A stretch of 64,000 nt of DNA, taken from the NCBI GenBank assembly GCA_963995505.1, contig OZ023181.1, positions 19,588,221-19,652,220 of the forward strand, written 5' to 3'. The notes under the pieces are model-generated. The model was not told the DNA's origin and ran no database searches. It saw nothing but the letters and a program-made list of their open reading frames with translations. The stretch comes from Hypericum androsaemum. Its lineage: Eukaryota > Streptophyta > Magnoliopsida > Malpighiales > Hypericaceae. This document shows, piece after piece, positions 1-12,737 of this stretch. The first letter of the stretch is position 1; every line of letters begins with the position of its first letter. Both the position numbers and the translations under genes were made by a program.

Positions 1-3000
1 GATCTCCAAGTACAATACATCAAAACTTAGGGACTTATGAGTATTTTTCCCTTAAAAAATAATAACAATAAAAAAAGCGATTATTGTCTAATCAATTAAA
101 AACAACTGCATTTTCGTAACTATATTTTGAGATATTTAATTAAGTTTAAATAAGCGATTATTGAACCAGTGTTAGTGCATGTATGTTCATGCACAGGTGC
201 AATTCACCAACACAAGCACATGACGAAATCCGATAGACAACGGTGACAAAAGTGTGCACAGATTTAATACCTTATTCTCTTTCCACAAGAAAAAAAGCAG
301 AGTAGGCACAAAAGGAACCCTATACACAGAGATTCCTTTGTAATGGAAAATCCATCATCCATTGTGCTGAAACCGTGTGCACTTCCATTTTTTATATTTT
401 ATGGGAATATTTCCCTTGCTTCACAACCCTAGGGCAATGAGAATTTATACTTGGGTGTTAGATATGGATCGGGAATATGCGACTATAAATATAAAACTAA
501 AGTTATAGCTACATGCTCTATGAATAAAGAGGCATAAGTGAGGTGTACTCTGCCTTCTCTGAGAGTGTTTATATCTATATATGAGCAAAATTCAAATTTG
601 TTATCTTGATTACAAGCAGGTGAGTTGAAAAAATAGCATTACGAGAATTATTTGCAAAAAATGTCCACCAAGAAGATGATGATGATATGGTGTGCATGAG
701 TTGTCATGGAAAATGTACCATTTTTTGGTGACATTTTTAGTTTTCGATCCGAATACTATCAGACCTTATTAGTTTTCTTAATAGTATTTTTTACATATTT
801 AAGGTTTGAACCAATATCTTCTTAAATTAATACAAGTACTTTACCACTTGAATAAACTATCATTGATAAAATATTTTATCTCAAGATATCATTTTTGTTC
901 TTATAATGTTACATCAACCATTTTAGATGTGGCATGACTTTTATTAGTGGAATAATTAGTTTCTCGAATAAAAGAATAAGTTAGATAGCAACAAGAATCA
1001 GGAAGTACTTAGAACTACTGGTTAAATCAAAATTCTTTAAGAGGACTAGCCAATTCCAAACTGACAAAAACTTAATCTCTTGTGTCTTTACACACATTCT
1101 TGTTCACCTTTACAGGCAAGAAAGTTCCTGATGTTCCCTGTGGATAATAAATTGGAAGAGGAAAGCTCAAATTAGGATCTGATCCTTAATTTGGGTCAGT
1201 TCCAATACCTACAATATTGTTTTATGGAGATCACGATCCTTTCCCGTTGCTAAATCGAGGGGACTTGGATTGGCCCTCGATTCCAAAGGAGTCATTTTCC
1301 ACCACTTAAGTGATCTTTTTTCGAACTTTTGTCAATTTTTTTATTTTCTAGTTCTTTTCATTGTCCTCTGGATAATGTAGATTATTGGATGAGAAAATTG
1401 CTCGCTGAATTTCTTTCGTGAACGTACATATGTCTGTTACTTTACATACTGGAAACATATGTCTGTTTCGGGAAATTTTCTTTAAGTCTAATGAAGTTTG
1501 GAAATCAAAATTATTTATCAGCTCCAAATTTGACTGACGTAAAGTCATGGGCTCAATTCGATTATTCTTTATTAGTCTTTTAGTTACTGTAGCAAAACAT
1601 TGATATTTTGATAACTTGTCAATGTGATAGCTATAAAAATATAATTGTAGAAATTTATAGGTATATGTTCAATAATCGGTACTTGTAAAAAAATTTAATA
1701 ATCGGTTGTTCCGATTATTTAACTAACAGTTAAATGTTAGAAAAACTTTGAACCTTATTCTTTTTAGGAAGTTTATGATTCAAACTCGTCAGTTCACAGT
1801 TAACTATCAGTTAATTGAACGCGGTTAATCACTGGTTGAACCGCCTAAAGATAGTAACATTTTCTGAAGAAACTGAATTAAATGAAATTTGAAAATAATC
1901 TACAAATTAAGTTGCATATTGTATCCGTGTTCTTTTTCTCAACCCATGCATGTGCACAAAATAAAATGAAAATAAAAGATTGAATATTTAGTACGTGGGA
2001 TATGATTATGAAAGGTCATTGTTGATAAGTTGGTCTGGTTTGCTTGAAATATAAATGATCTTTTAAATAGGCTAATATTCGATAATCGAACTGCATTCTC
2101 TCTGGGCTATAGCCATGCTTCCCGAATATTTTTTCAACAAACTGTAGCAGGAATGGACATTATTCCTTAGGATTAGTTTATAATGCATTGATATATTGGG
2201 CAACAATCCACATTATAAATTACATTTTACTTTTAGAATTGAAAGGATTCTTTTTCCCAGTGGAGGAATTGAAATGATTCTATCCCGAACTCCACAAAAG
2301 CAAATTCTCTTTGATGACGTGGCCTCGAGGGGTGGGGTCGAGCCAAGAGAGGGACCTTGCCACGTGTACGAAGTAGAGCAAGTGTGGAGAAAATTTGGTG
2401 AAAGTGCTGATGTTTTTATAAATTGGATATTTTTAATAAGTATCTTATGGGTATTTTTTATAATTAAATTTGAAATTTAGTGCTTGTAATCATGTCGCCT
2501 AAATTTTTTACCTTATTCAAAGTGTTATTCTACTCGTTATATTTTTCCAAAACACCTTTAAAGATCTCCGTATGTGATGTTATTTTTTACTATCCAAAAG
2601 TTTGCATCTCTAGTCGTCGACAAAATCAATCTGTACTAGTACAAATTGTGCATGAGCTGTTGCATTTTCCACCGTTAGCTGATAATAAAAGGAGTCTGGT
2701 CGCGTTGCAGCCAATTATGGAAGGAAATCTAGAGGTGGAAAAACTAGGAGAGCCAATAATTTTCACTATATAATAAACCTTTTATATTATGTTTCTCCTT
2801 TTTATATTGAACTAGCATTTTCCCGTTTGTCTGGATCTTTTGGATCAACAAATGCATAATATTGTATGGTGATAGGAATGGTCTCTCCAGCAGTACAACC
2901 TGTATTAACAGACCATGGTCACTCTCATGCCCCAGATATTAGATACATACCGGATTTATGACAGTAATGTCGACCCCTCCAATTAGGGATGAAATTGGAT

Positions 3001-5940
3001 TCAAAATTTGGTTCGATTTGTTAAAAATTTGATTCACATGTATATTCTTTATCGCCCGATAGACTCGTTTAGACTTGTTGCTTGCTAAATACTTTGTCGC
3101 GCCGCATAGGATACGTCTTCAAGAAGTTTGTAGAAAAAAGTTGATCGTTTCGATACTTAAAAAAAATAGTATTGTGACAAATTTTGTAATGAACTATGAA
3201 CAAAAGAGAAGGGAGCATATTTGATTTGAAAAGCAATATTTTTAAAACCAAACTGGGAGGAGATCAGAATAATTATTTAGCCGGTCCACCTTGTTAGACC
3301 ATTGGACAAACTAAGACTTTCACTTTTATAAAAATAATTATTAATTAATGTAAAATAAATTTTATTTAGCATAAAAATGATAAATTACCAAATAATTTCA
3401 AATATTCACCAACTTTGGTATACAATTTATACAAATAAAATCTTCAAACATTAATTTAACAAGTCTAGAAGTACATGAAGACGATGATATAAATTTTCTT
3501 GTTTGACATATTAGTTAAATTTGTATGATTTAGTTGACATATTATCGTGAATTGTTAAATAAATAACTTTATTGTGATCCATAGGTGATGTGCAAGCATC
3601 GAATGTAGAAGTGTAGGTGCTAGTTCTAGATCAAATAAAATAAAAGTAAATATTATTTTTTCTGTTTCGGACAAACCGAGTCACCTGTATGTATCTACTC
3701 AGGTAGTCTGACCAAATTTTGAACGGTAGAATCACTGTCTAATTTGAGAGACAAAAAAATGACCAGTTTGTCACGGTGTATAAATTTTTCAAGAAAAATA
3801 GTAAGGAAATATGTGGAAAAAATGAAGACGATATTTAATCATGTGGAACTTTATGAAGAAAACAAAACCAGCTATTCGGCTATTCCCATTGGAAATGTTT
3901 GTTAAAATAATATAATTTTTTAACACGTACAGCCAATCGCGTGACAGACTGACAGACAACCTATTTCTCTCCGCGCCAGTCGTTTTAACATAAAACAGTG
4001 CTTCTGTTTCCCAACAACGAGCCCATAAAAATTTGGAAATTACCCCTTTTTTACGCCAACTTAGAATTTATCAATTTACCCATCAGAAACCAGAACCCGG
4101 TCAAACAACACCGAAGACTAGTATCCTACCGAAAATTTATGATTGTTAACTCTACAAATATGGCTTGAAAATAATTTTATCGGGTGATAATTTTGTGGTC
4201 AGTTTTACTTGAAAATTATTTATGTTCTTCTACCACTCGTTTACTACTAAAAAAACATTTTTTATATTCAGACTGTTCATCTTATATAATTTTCGAAAGA
4301 GTATTGCTCAAAAACAAAATCTTTTTTATGGTACATAAATCTTTAACTCGTTCAAACTTTCCAAGACTCGCACTTGCAGGAAAAGTTTCACAAACACGTG
4401 ATAAAACAAGGCAGCGCACCTGCTGGCTTCCGGTGTACGGCTGCCATTGGTTCCGTGCTGGTTCGCCGTTATTTTGCTCACGCAAGCGCCAAGCTGGCTT
4501 GCTCATCCTCCCCACTCCATCCACTCCTCCTGAATGCTTTCCAATGTATAGTTACTGAAAATTACAAAAAAATCGAACATTTAACAAAAATCAAATTGGC
4601 TATCATTGGTTTGTTAGATGAGTAATTTTTTTATAAGTAATATTTATTAATTTACGCTCACTGGTTTATTAGTGACTAACTTAAGAGCGTAGGATGTTGC
4701 TTGTGACCATGAATATTGGACGTTCGTGTGAGTATTTATTAGTGACCAGAGGTAAATGAATAGAAATTTTTTTATTACAGTAGATTGATTCGTAAGTTTG
4801 CATGTCCTGAGCGTAAAATAATTGTGGCATTCAGTGAATATCAAAACTTTACTGTGATGTAGTCATGAAAAATTGAACAGCTCCCCGAAATTAGGTTGCT
4901 TAGCATTAATTTCAAGAAGACTCCGGTCAACGCGTGACTTATTATTGACTTGATAGTTGATAGCACAGCTCTATTTAATAATTCGTATTTAGAATCGAAC
5001 ATAATTAGAATATACATCTATGGTATTTAACCGTTAAAAAAATAAATTTAGATTAATGGGTAAGAGAGAGGCGAGGGAGGGAGACATGACATTCTTGTGA
5101 ATAATGCACGGAGGAGAGTCCTGGGTGGGCAGGTATACGGACCGGGGTCGGTGTTGGCTGGCTCGGTCACCCACACACCCACTCGGACTACTCACGTGAA
5201 TACTATTACTAATCCCACGCCATCTTTTACCCAATCGAATCCCCTCGACCCACACACACGCCCGTTTCCACACGCATCGCATGGTCAATCAATGATGAAC
5301 TTTCGAATATTATCTAATTCGAATAAAAATTAATCTACATATAAACGTAAATAATTTCGGAAAAATAATAACACACTCCCCGCCGTTTATATATGACATT
5401 AACACGTAGCTAATAGTTGTACCACGTGCTGGTGGGCGTAAACACAAAACAGTATTATTGTTCGCTGAGTGTAATAATTACAAGATCAAAAATTAGTGCT
5501 TGTCAAATGTCACAGACCCTTTTTCCCCCCAAAAAGAAACAAAGTACTCTTGATTCGGACAACAAGAGGAGAGGAGGACACCGTGTGTTTGTTGATTAAC
5601 TTCAACGAGGACAATCACTGAGAGGTCTTAAAGTCGTATAGACATTAATTATATGTCGTCAGACAGTCGTTAACTCAAAAAATATTCAAAGACCACATTG
5701 GACAGTTCTCCATTTTCGTCGCCATTTTATTCAAAAATTTGTAACCAAAAATTTTTAGGTTTGGGCAAAATGGTAAAATATTATCGAATGGAATCCAGTC
5801 CTTGGCATGTGTCCCGAGTCAGCAAGTCCACTCGAGGATTTAAACAAGATAAAACAAATTAATTAATCTCGATAAACTCGTAAAAAGAGACCTCGAAAAG
5901 CAGAGAGAGAGAGGGGAAGGGGGGCCTGGTCCTTGTGTCC
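1..5940. other. Intergenic DNA with no supported gene
   Basis: AT-rich sequence of about 5.9 kb. The open frames here are short, overlap on opposite strands and show no recognisable domain, codon bias or exon structure. A small imperfect palindrome lies near 1169-1192. The last few hundred bases are the upstream region of the gene starting at 6103. I see no RNA gene or bounded mobile element. Confidence 0.6.
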
Positions 5941-5961
5941 TGTAAACGTCTTGGAGCAGTC

Positions 5962-5969
5962 TATAAAAG
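5962..5969 (+). promoter_or_regulatory. TATA box of the DUF4408-type gene
   Basis: The string TATAAAAG lies about 140 bp upstream of the ATG at 6103. Transcription would start roughly 30 bp downstream, near 5995, giving a CT-rich and A-rich 5' leader of about 110 nt. This argues against translation beginning at the in-frame ATG at 5935, which lies upstream of the TATA box. Confidence 0.6.
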
Positions 5970-6102
5970 GCAAAGATTTGTTCACTGCGAGGGTCCAGAC
6001 CAGACTCCTCCTGTCCTCTCTCCATCTTCAAAAAAAAAAAGCCAAATAAAAAAAAAAGAAATCCCTCCAAAACACTCTCTCACTGTCCCACTCTCCCAAA
6101 AA

Positions 6103-6897
6103 ATGGACTTCTTTGATTTGCTGAACCTAAAACAAGGGAAGCCGACCGCCGCGACCAACGGTCTCACACGTGTCCGAACCCTCGCGAGGTTGATATTTAC
6201 GGCGGTGGAAGTATGCGTGGGCCTGGCGCTGTTCGCCTGGGCCTTCAACCGGCTCCCCCTAGCCCTCAGGATCTCCGGTGAGTTCCTCCGCCGCCTCGCC
6301 GCCGTCGTCTCCAGCCCGCTCTTCGTTTTTCTCCTCGGCAACTCCATCGTCGCCGCGCTCGTTGCCAAGTCCCGCAATGTCTCCGCCGCAGGCGCCAATG
6401 CCAACGAGTCTCGGGAGGAGGACCTGCTCTACGACACCGTCGTGAAGAGCGCCGGCGGCCAGACGCTAGACCCCGAACCTAGCGCCTCCTCCACCGTACC
6501 GGCCGGCGAGGAGAAGAACGAGGAGGAGGCAGTCGTGTATCAGGACAAAGAGATCATCCTGTCTCAGGCCGGGGAGGAGGAGAAATCTCGGGAGACGGGT
6601 TGGAGTTCGGGTAACGAGTCGGATTCGGGTAACGTGAAGGTGTACAGGCGGGCGATGTCGGAGAAGGGGATGTTGAGGAGGAGGAGGAGAGAGAACAAGA
6701 AGTCGCTGAGGAGGTGCGAAACGGCGCCGGGGAAGGACGAGGACGAGCTAAGCGACGAGGAGTTCCAGCGCGCGGTGGACGATTTCATCGCCAAGCATCT
6801 CAAGATCCGCCGCGAGGAATCGCTTGCGGTGGTCGTGGTTAGCCCGAATCCGAATACGGATCTCAGATCCCCGCTGGTCGAGTCAGTTAGCAGCTGA
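6103..6897 (+). CDS. DUF4408/DUF761-type plant membrane protein
   Basis: A single-exon protein of 264 residues. Two hydrophobic stretches, about residues 30-48 and 67-88, separated by a short basic loop, fit the N-terminal DUF4408 region of plant proteins. The middle is acidic and low-complexity (Glu/Ser-rich, 95-190), followed by a very basic run of Arg/Lys (about 195-215). The C-terminus carries the DUF761-like block DELSDEEFQRAVDDFIAKHL. The start at 6103 is chosen because a TATA box lies at 5962, so the longer in-frame extension to 5935 would not be transcribed. The coding sequence is much richer in G+C than its surroundings and has no stop or frameshift, so it looks like a functional gene. 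Biochemical function is unknown for this family; membrane anchoring is inferred from the hydrophobic segments. It is the only host gene here that looks intact. Confidence 0.8.
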   Translation: MDFFDLLNLKQGKPTAATNGLTRVRTLARLIFTAVEVCVGLALFAWAFNRLPLALRISGEFLRRLAAVVSSPLFVFLLGNSIVAALVAKSRNVSAAGANANESREEDLLYDTVVKSAGGQTLDPEPSASSTVPAGEEKNEEEAVVYQDKEIILSQAGEEEKSRETGWSSGNESDSGNVKVYRRAMSEKGMLRRRRRENKKSLRRCETAPGKDEDELSDEEFQRAVDDFIAKHLKIRREESLAVVVVSPNPNTDLRSPLVESVSS

Positions 6898-8640
6898 TCC
6901 GCTTGTTTGGTTTTTTTTTTTTGGTTTAATTGGAAATTATGGAGTTTCCACGGATTTGTGGTATTTTTCGTTTTTCTTTTTGGGGTCGAAATCTTATGTA
7001 CAGTTTGGATTTTACCATGAGGAGGAAAAGACGAAATGAGGACCGCTTTATTTAATGAGCCGTATTATTCTATTAATTGCGAAAACTGGATAATGCGTAG
7101 ACCCTCCACCTCGGCCGCATGCTTGGAATTTTTTAAAATCGTATAATTTCCTAACACAATTAATGGAGTTTTAAATTGAATATAATTTTTAAATCGTAGC
7201 AAAATTTGGAGTTCGAATTTATGTTTTGAATAAAGTATTAAGTCCTTTTCGGGTTACTAAATAGTATCGAAATAAATTGTGCAACTTTTCAGTTTCTAGA
7301 GATTCCCTTTTTTCCAAAATGCGTGAGCATCATCCTTCGTATTATTTTGGCCGGAACTTTTCTGGTTGAACGGCAACCCTCCGTTTCAAATATTTTCTGC
7401 GAAATGTGGGTAGAGATGGGGAACTATTTAATGGGTTTTTTTTAACACTATTTAATGGGGTTGATCATTTAAAAGAGTTCGCTTTCTGATGGAAAAAATA
7501 AAGCACCTAAAATTGGTCACCCCGATATTTGCTAGCGGAAGATTCCTATATCCGAAATTTGGAGGAATTAGATGTCCTACGCACGGGTGAACTGCGCTAA
7601 GGTGATATTTTATGGCTGATTATTTTTAATTCAAAACAAAATTAACAAGTTTAATATTCGAGTTCTAAGTAATTTTATTGTTACTAGGGAAGAAAAGTTT
7701 TGGAACAATTAATTTTTCAATAAAATTAGGAAAGATAAAATAGAACATAGTTTGCACTTGCAATCTTTTCCTGTTTTGGGGTAAAACTTGTGAAGGTGCA
7801 TGTATAAATTATTTTCAATATTAATACAAATCTTAACTTATAAAAAAAAGATAAAATAGAACATATATAACACTTCATAAAATTGCGAAGTCATATTTTT
7901 GGATAAGATAATATTGTAAAAAAGTTTTTCAAATTCATTAATGTAGCTGTGTTAAATTTCGTTAAATAGACGCTTACATTTTTTAAATTTAAATTTTGAT
8001 ATTCGTAATCGAAATATGTCGGAAAAGATTATACACTTATCTTCACACGGCGGTGACCGGGATTAGTTGTAGTTTAAACTTTTTATATGCACATGACAAC
8101 ACGGGTAAGGGCCACGTACGTAGGCTTTATGGCTAAGATTGTTATCCACACTTGGTCTAGAGCATGGCAATCATTGTCGTTGAATGTCATTTTATAGACA
8201 TCCAAATTTTCTTTAACTAACGATACAATAAGTTAAAGTGGGCTGGCAATCATAGCATAGACTTGATTTTGTAAATTCAGGATGTAACTCTTAATATCGA
8301 TACGCTTCGAGATCTGATCGACTATTATCGGAGATCAACACAAGTATTTTTTAGCATATTTTGTCATTAATCATATGCATCTTAAAAAATTTCCAAGGAT
8401 AACACATCGTGACACTACTTTTTTATAAAGGTAAATTTTTTATGCCAATGAATTATACAATCTCAAGGTTTGAACCATCGGTCTTTGACAAATTATCATA
8501 CGCTTTGTGTCATTATGTCAAATGCTCTCTTGACTTATTGTGAAATTACTTCAGACCAAACTCATTTAATCTTATAATTCTCTCATAATATTTGTCAGAA
8601 AAGAAGATATACTTTATTTTTTAGAAGGAAAAAAGTGCAC
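6898..8640. other. 3' flank and intergenic DNA
   Basis: Contains the presumed 3' UTR of the upstream gene (T-rich directly after the stop) and then AT-rich sequence without coding signal. A degenerate AATAAA-type signal near 7229 could serve polyadenylation but is far from the stop. No mobile element boundary was found. Confidence 0.5.
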
Positions 8641-8679
8641 TTTACAATCAAAATATAAAAATAAGTACATACAAATTTG

Positions 8680-9365
8680 CAGTTTTTAGGCTCAGCGGAT
8701 GAGGTCGATGGGTCGGTCTTGGCACGACTCTCGCCTCCTTTGGTGCAGCCTCCCAATGTGCCCAAGAAGACTCGCAAGGGAAAGGTACTATTGACGACCC
8801 AGATTAGATCAAGTTGTCGGGTTAGGAAGCTCACGCCCAAAGCGACGGCTCTCGAGAAGACTGCGCTGCAGACTCTCAGAATACTTTCCCCAAAGAAGCC
8901 TTTAGTGGAGCAAAGCCTTTGCTCGCTTTTAGCGAGCATGGAGGAACTTGACGATGACCATATCGAGGATCTAGCTATGGAGGCTTGGCGTCTTGCAATT
9001 TCAATGGGATTCTCTTGGGAGGAAAATACTTCTAAAATCCTCCAAGCAATTAAAGACGCTACAACAGGTTCGTGCATGAAATGATCTTATGAACCTCCTT
9101 GATTAAGGTTTGATGCTTGATAGCTAGGTTTGGGTAGGTTGCATTTGCTTGGTGCTCGTTCATGTTGTTTTAGCATGAACTAGGAGCTTTTTTGGTTTTG
9201 GTTTGTTGGTGCCATTATGGAAGTAGTACTCAGATAGTGCTAATCAGTTTGGTGTCTGTGAATAGCATTTATTTGATATCTTAGGTGCATTACCTTTAGT
9301 ACTTTTGATGTAATTATCTTTGACGAACTCGTTCGTGGAGAATATACATTTACTTATTTTTTTTT
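8680..9365 (+). mobile_element. LINE-like retroelement 3' fragment with gag-like ORF
   Basis: An open stretch to the stop at 9082-9084 (about 135 codons, no ATG at its 5' end, so 5'-truncated) is followed by about 280 bp of non-coding sequence ending in a TTTACTTA signature and a T-run. The peptide is basic in its first half and ends with a motif around EAWRLAISMGFSW. The same motif and the same type of 3' end occur at 15.9-16.6 kb on the other strand, which shows this is a repeated family. I do not recognise a named domain; a gag/ORF1-type protein of a non-LTR element is an inference from the 3' end structure. It is not likely to be a host gene. Confidence 0.5.
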
Positions 9366-12300
9366 AAAGTACATACTTGATTTTTTTTGGGATTTTGTTG
9401 GTTTAGTGTCTGCAGTTAGAGATAGTGAAAGATTGATAATGAGAACATGTTTACCGTATTTTCTTTTTGCTCACAACATGAGAAAGTTTTTTCTAGTTAT
9501 GTACCGTGACTTGTGAGGACTTTCACCAAATATGTTAGACTATAACTCGGGTTTAACACGTGTCCTAATACTTTTCTTTGTTTTGGTCACGGTGTCTCTG
9601 ATAATCGGGATATGATTTTAATGATGGTCAAATTTAAATATATATTAATTAAGTTATAATAATTTGATAGTAAAAAAAAACATTTTTGATTTGTAATAAA
9701 GAGGCGAAGCTATTTCCACAGTTAATGTGGAAAGATAGCATCACTTCAACAAAAAATAACCCTGGAAATTTGTAACCCAACAGGAAACCCACAAAAGAAA
9801 TTAAAGTGACAATCCGCATCTTGCACGCCGAGATTTGTCCCGGAAATTGTCAAACTCTCAAGGATATTTTTACGTCACACATTAAAATTGCAATGATTAC
9901 CTTTTTTCTGTTAAGCTGGACAGTGATTTCTAGTGCATATAAGCACCAATCATCGTGGAATTATGGTAATTATTCCCCAACAAAAAGTGATTAGACCTCT
10001 AATCCCGTCGAGGGAGGAAAAAGTCACATTACTTAACTTTTCTATTGTGATTACACCTTTTATGGTCAGTGTTTGATCTTCTTTTTCCAGCATTATTGTA
10101 CCCTTTTTAAACCACATCTTATGTTCAATTAACTGACTAATTTAATTTTGAGCTGATTAAGATTATTCAACGGATTTAACATTGTTACATTTCAATAGTT
10201 TGAATTTGAGTCCTTTGTTAACAAAAAAGTACTTAATCCAAGTATTTGTTGATGACATTGTTGTACTTGGTTCTTCTTTATCTTTCTTTTCCCTCTTTTC
10301 GTTTAGACAGTCATGATGATTTCCACCTTCAACCAGCACTCTGCCGGTTGAATTAGTTATCTCATTAATTTTTAAAAAAATATATGTAATTGTCTTAATG
10401 CACACTACTTTTCCTTGCAATAATTTTTCTCCAAAGACTTCGTCTCTCCTATACATTTTTTATTTGCCTATATTAAATACAATAAAGTTTTATATATAAA
10501 CATCAATGCAAAAGAAGTGTAGGACATCGAGAAATAAAATATAAAAAATGGAGTTAGAATAAGCTCGGATAGAGTATCGACTATTCTTCATGCAATCCGT
10601 GTTAATCAATATGAATCGCTCACTAATGAGGAAGCAAGTCTCGAGTATGTTGGATAAGGACCGAATGGTGGAGATGAGCGCCATGCCTACATTTGCCTTC
10701 GTAGTATGTTGGATATGGGCCTTTGTGTTGGATTGTTTTGGACACTTTTTTTATGTCGTAAATTTTTTATTAGATTTTACTAAGCAATTGCAATCTCGTA
10801 TTCGTATAAAGAAATTCAAAATCCATAACTGTATATATGTAACTTTTTTATATTTTTTGGTGAAATAAAATCTATTTAAAAAACATTTGCTTGCCTTTAT
10901 GTAGCTCGGTGTTTTCTCTCATCTTTCGGAGGAAAATCATTAAGACGCAAGTAGGACATTTAAAAATTTGGAAAAATTAGCATGGATAGTCATAATATTG
11001 TGGTTGCCAACCGGCAGTGCTCTCGAATAGGAAAAAAAAATTAGCATCATATATATTTTTTGGTTTGTACAATTTTGTATCCGATCGACTAATCAAGATT
11101 CGACAGACGGGACATTGAAAAAATAGAAAGCAAGTATTAGATAATGATGTGTTCTCAAAACTCGAGACGTCATTAATATAAAATAACTCTTTTATCAGTT
11201 ATCAATTGCATATTTATATTAGCACTTTTGACGTGGAAATAGAGGTCATAAAGAAGGGGGAATTTATTCTCCTTCTTGACACAATTAGTCTACCTACAGT
11301 GTAATTTCTCATTTCATTCTAATAATACCGATACGTCATATCACGATCTTTTAATGTAAATATGAAGCATATATTATCACAACACGGTTTGGCTTCGAAT
11401 CAATTTCATTCTCTGTAATGATTTTATCTTATCAACTCCCTTTGAAACCATTCAAAATTTTCATTCCACTCAAATTCGAATTGTTCAGTAATAAATATTT
11501 GAATATCATGGGGTAAAAAAAATTATCCGCCAACTTTGCTTGAGAAAATGAAATTTGTTGTCATCTGGATCATATGATTCGGATGATAGCTGTATAAGTT
11601 CCTGAAAATTTTGGTATGATTTTGATCAACCAATATAATGTTATTGTTGAGATTATCAAATGGATAATCATAATTGTTAAAAAAATTTATATAATCATTG
11701 TTTCAAGATTTTAGAATGTATATAAATTTTTTAATATGATATGCAAACACAGTTTAATCCCGTGTCAATTTTAACATGTTTCATAACACAATTCTAACAA
11801 TCACCAATAAAAAAATTATACCTTTTAAAAAACCAATATCGCATCTATCCTCAGTGATGAGACGTGAGATGCCGCGGCCATCTTATTTCAATTCCGGAAC
11901 AACTTTTTCCTCAAATAAAGAAAGAAAGTACGGCACAATATGATTTGACACGACGCTTGCATTTCGATTATTGATTTCTTGCTCCTAATGGAAAAGCAAA
12001 TCTAAAAGGTGACGTAGGGAACGTCGATAGGAATTGCGAATTTGTTAATTTTGAGAATACTCAAAAAATATGATAGAGTATCGATCTGTTGATTCTACGA
12101 ATACCGAAAAATGACACAAATAACAGAAAAAATTCTTGTTTTTCAATATCAATATTGAACCAACCAAAATAACATAGTAGATGTCATATTTATAAAGAAT
12201 CAAAAGAAACCTATTAACTAGAAACCTATTATAAATTAAACTCCTAATAATAATATAAAACTATAGATAACTATTAAATATATAAATATTCTTTATCTCC
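9366..12300. other. Intergenic DNA, nothing identified
   Basis: AT-rich sequence with only short uninformative open frames. I see no domain, RNA gene or paired repeat boundaries in it. Confidence 0.5.
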
Positions 12301-12400
12301 ATCAAAAGGCCTTCTAGTTAAACGGTACAAAGTATCTTAAATATTTAAGAAGTCTGAAATTCAAATTCTATCGATATCATAAAATAAAATTTACCTTTAA
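12301..12400 (+). repeat. SINE-like repeat, copy 1
   Basis: A block of about 95 bp is shared with 14884-14985. Both contain a segment resembling a pol III A box (around AGTTAAACGGTACAAAG) and, about 35 bp later, one resembling a B box (AAATTCAAATTC), then a TAAAATTTACCTTT-like 3' part and an A-run. This layout fits a degraded tRNA-derived SINE. No target-site duplication was resolved. Confidence 0.4.
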
Positions 12401-12737
12401 AAAAATATAGAGAAGCGTATGGCATGATGTGAGCTACCATTGGCATTTGTTTCTTTTTGAGTAGGACAGATGAATCCTACAGACTAGGGATAATTCTGTT
12501 TTGTATTTAGGCTCAAATAACCTTGTATTCAAATCTCTACTATATTTAAAACTACTAGAACACGATTACAAAAGATTAGTAAAAGCTTAAAAACATTTAA
12601 CCTCATGTCACAAGTCACTTCATTTTTTGAATTATGTGATTTGTTACATATTTTCAAAATACTTACAAAGAGTAAAAGTATTAGAATATGTAAAGTGCTT
12701 AATAACAAAATCTCATGCGACAATTTTCGCCTATAAC

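Noticed and set aside
4184..4625. Overlapping open frames on both strands
   Set aside because: Three mutually overlapping frames with no domain, no start context and no codon bias; treated as chance.
5935..6102. In-frame N-terminal extension of the DUF4408-type gene
   Set aside because: The TATA box at 5962 lies inside the extension, and the extra residues are basic and low-complexity (KKKSQIKKKE). The ATG at 6103 begins the conserved hydrophobic protein.
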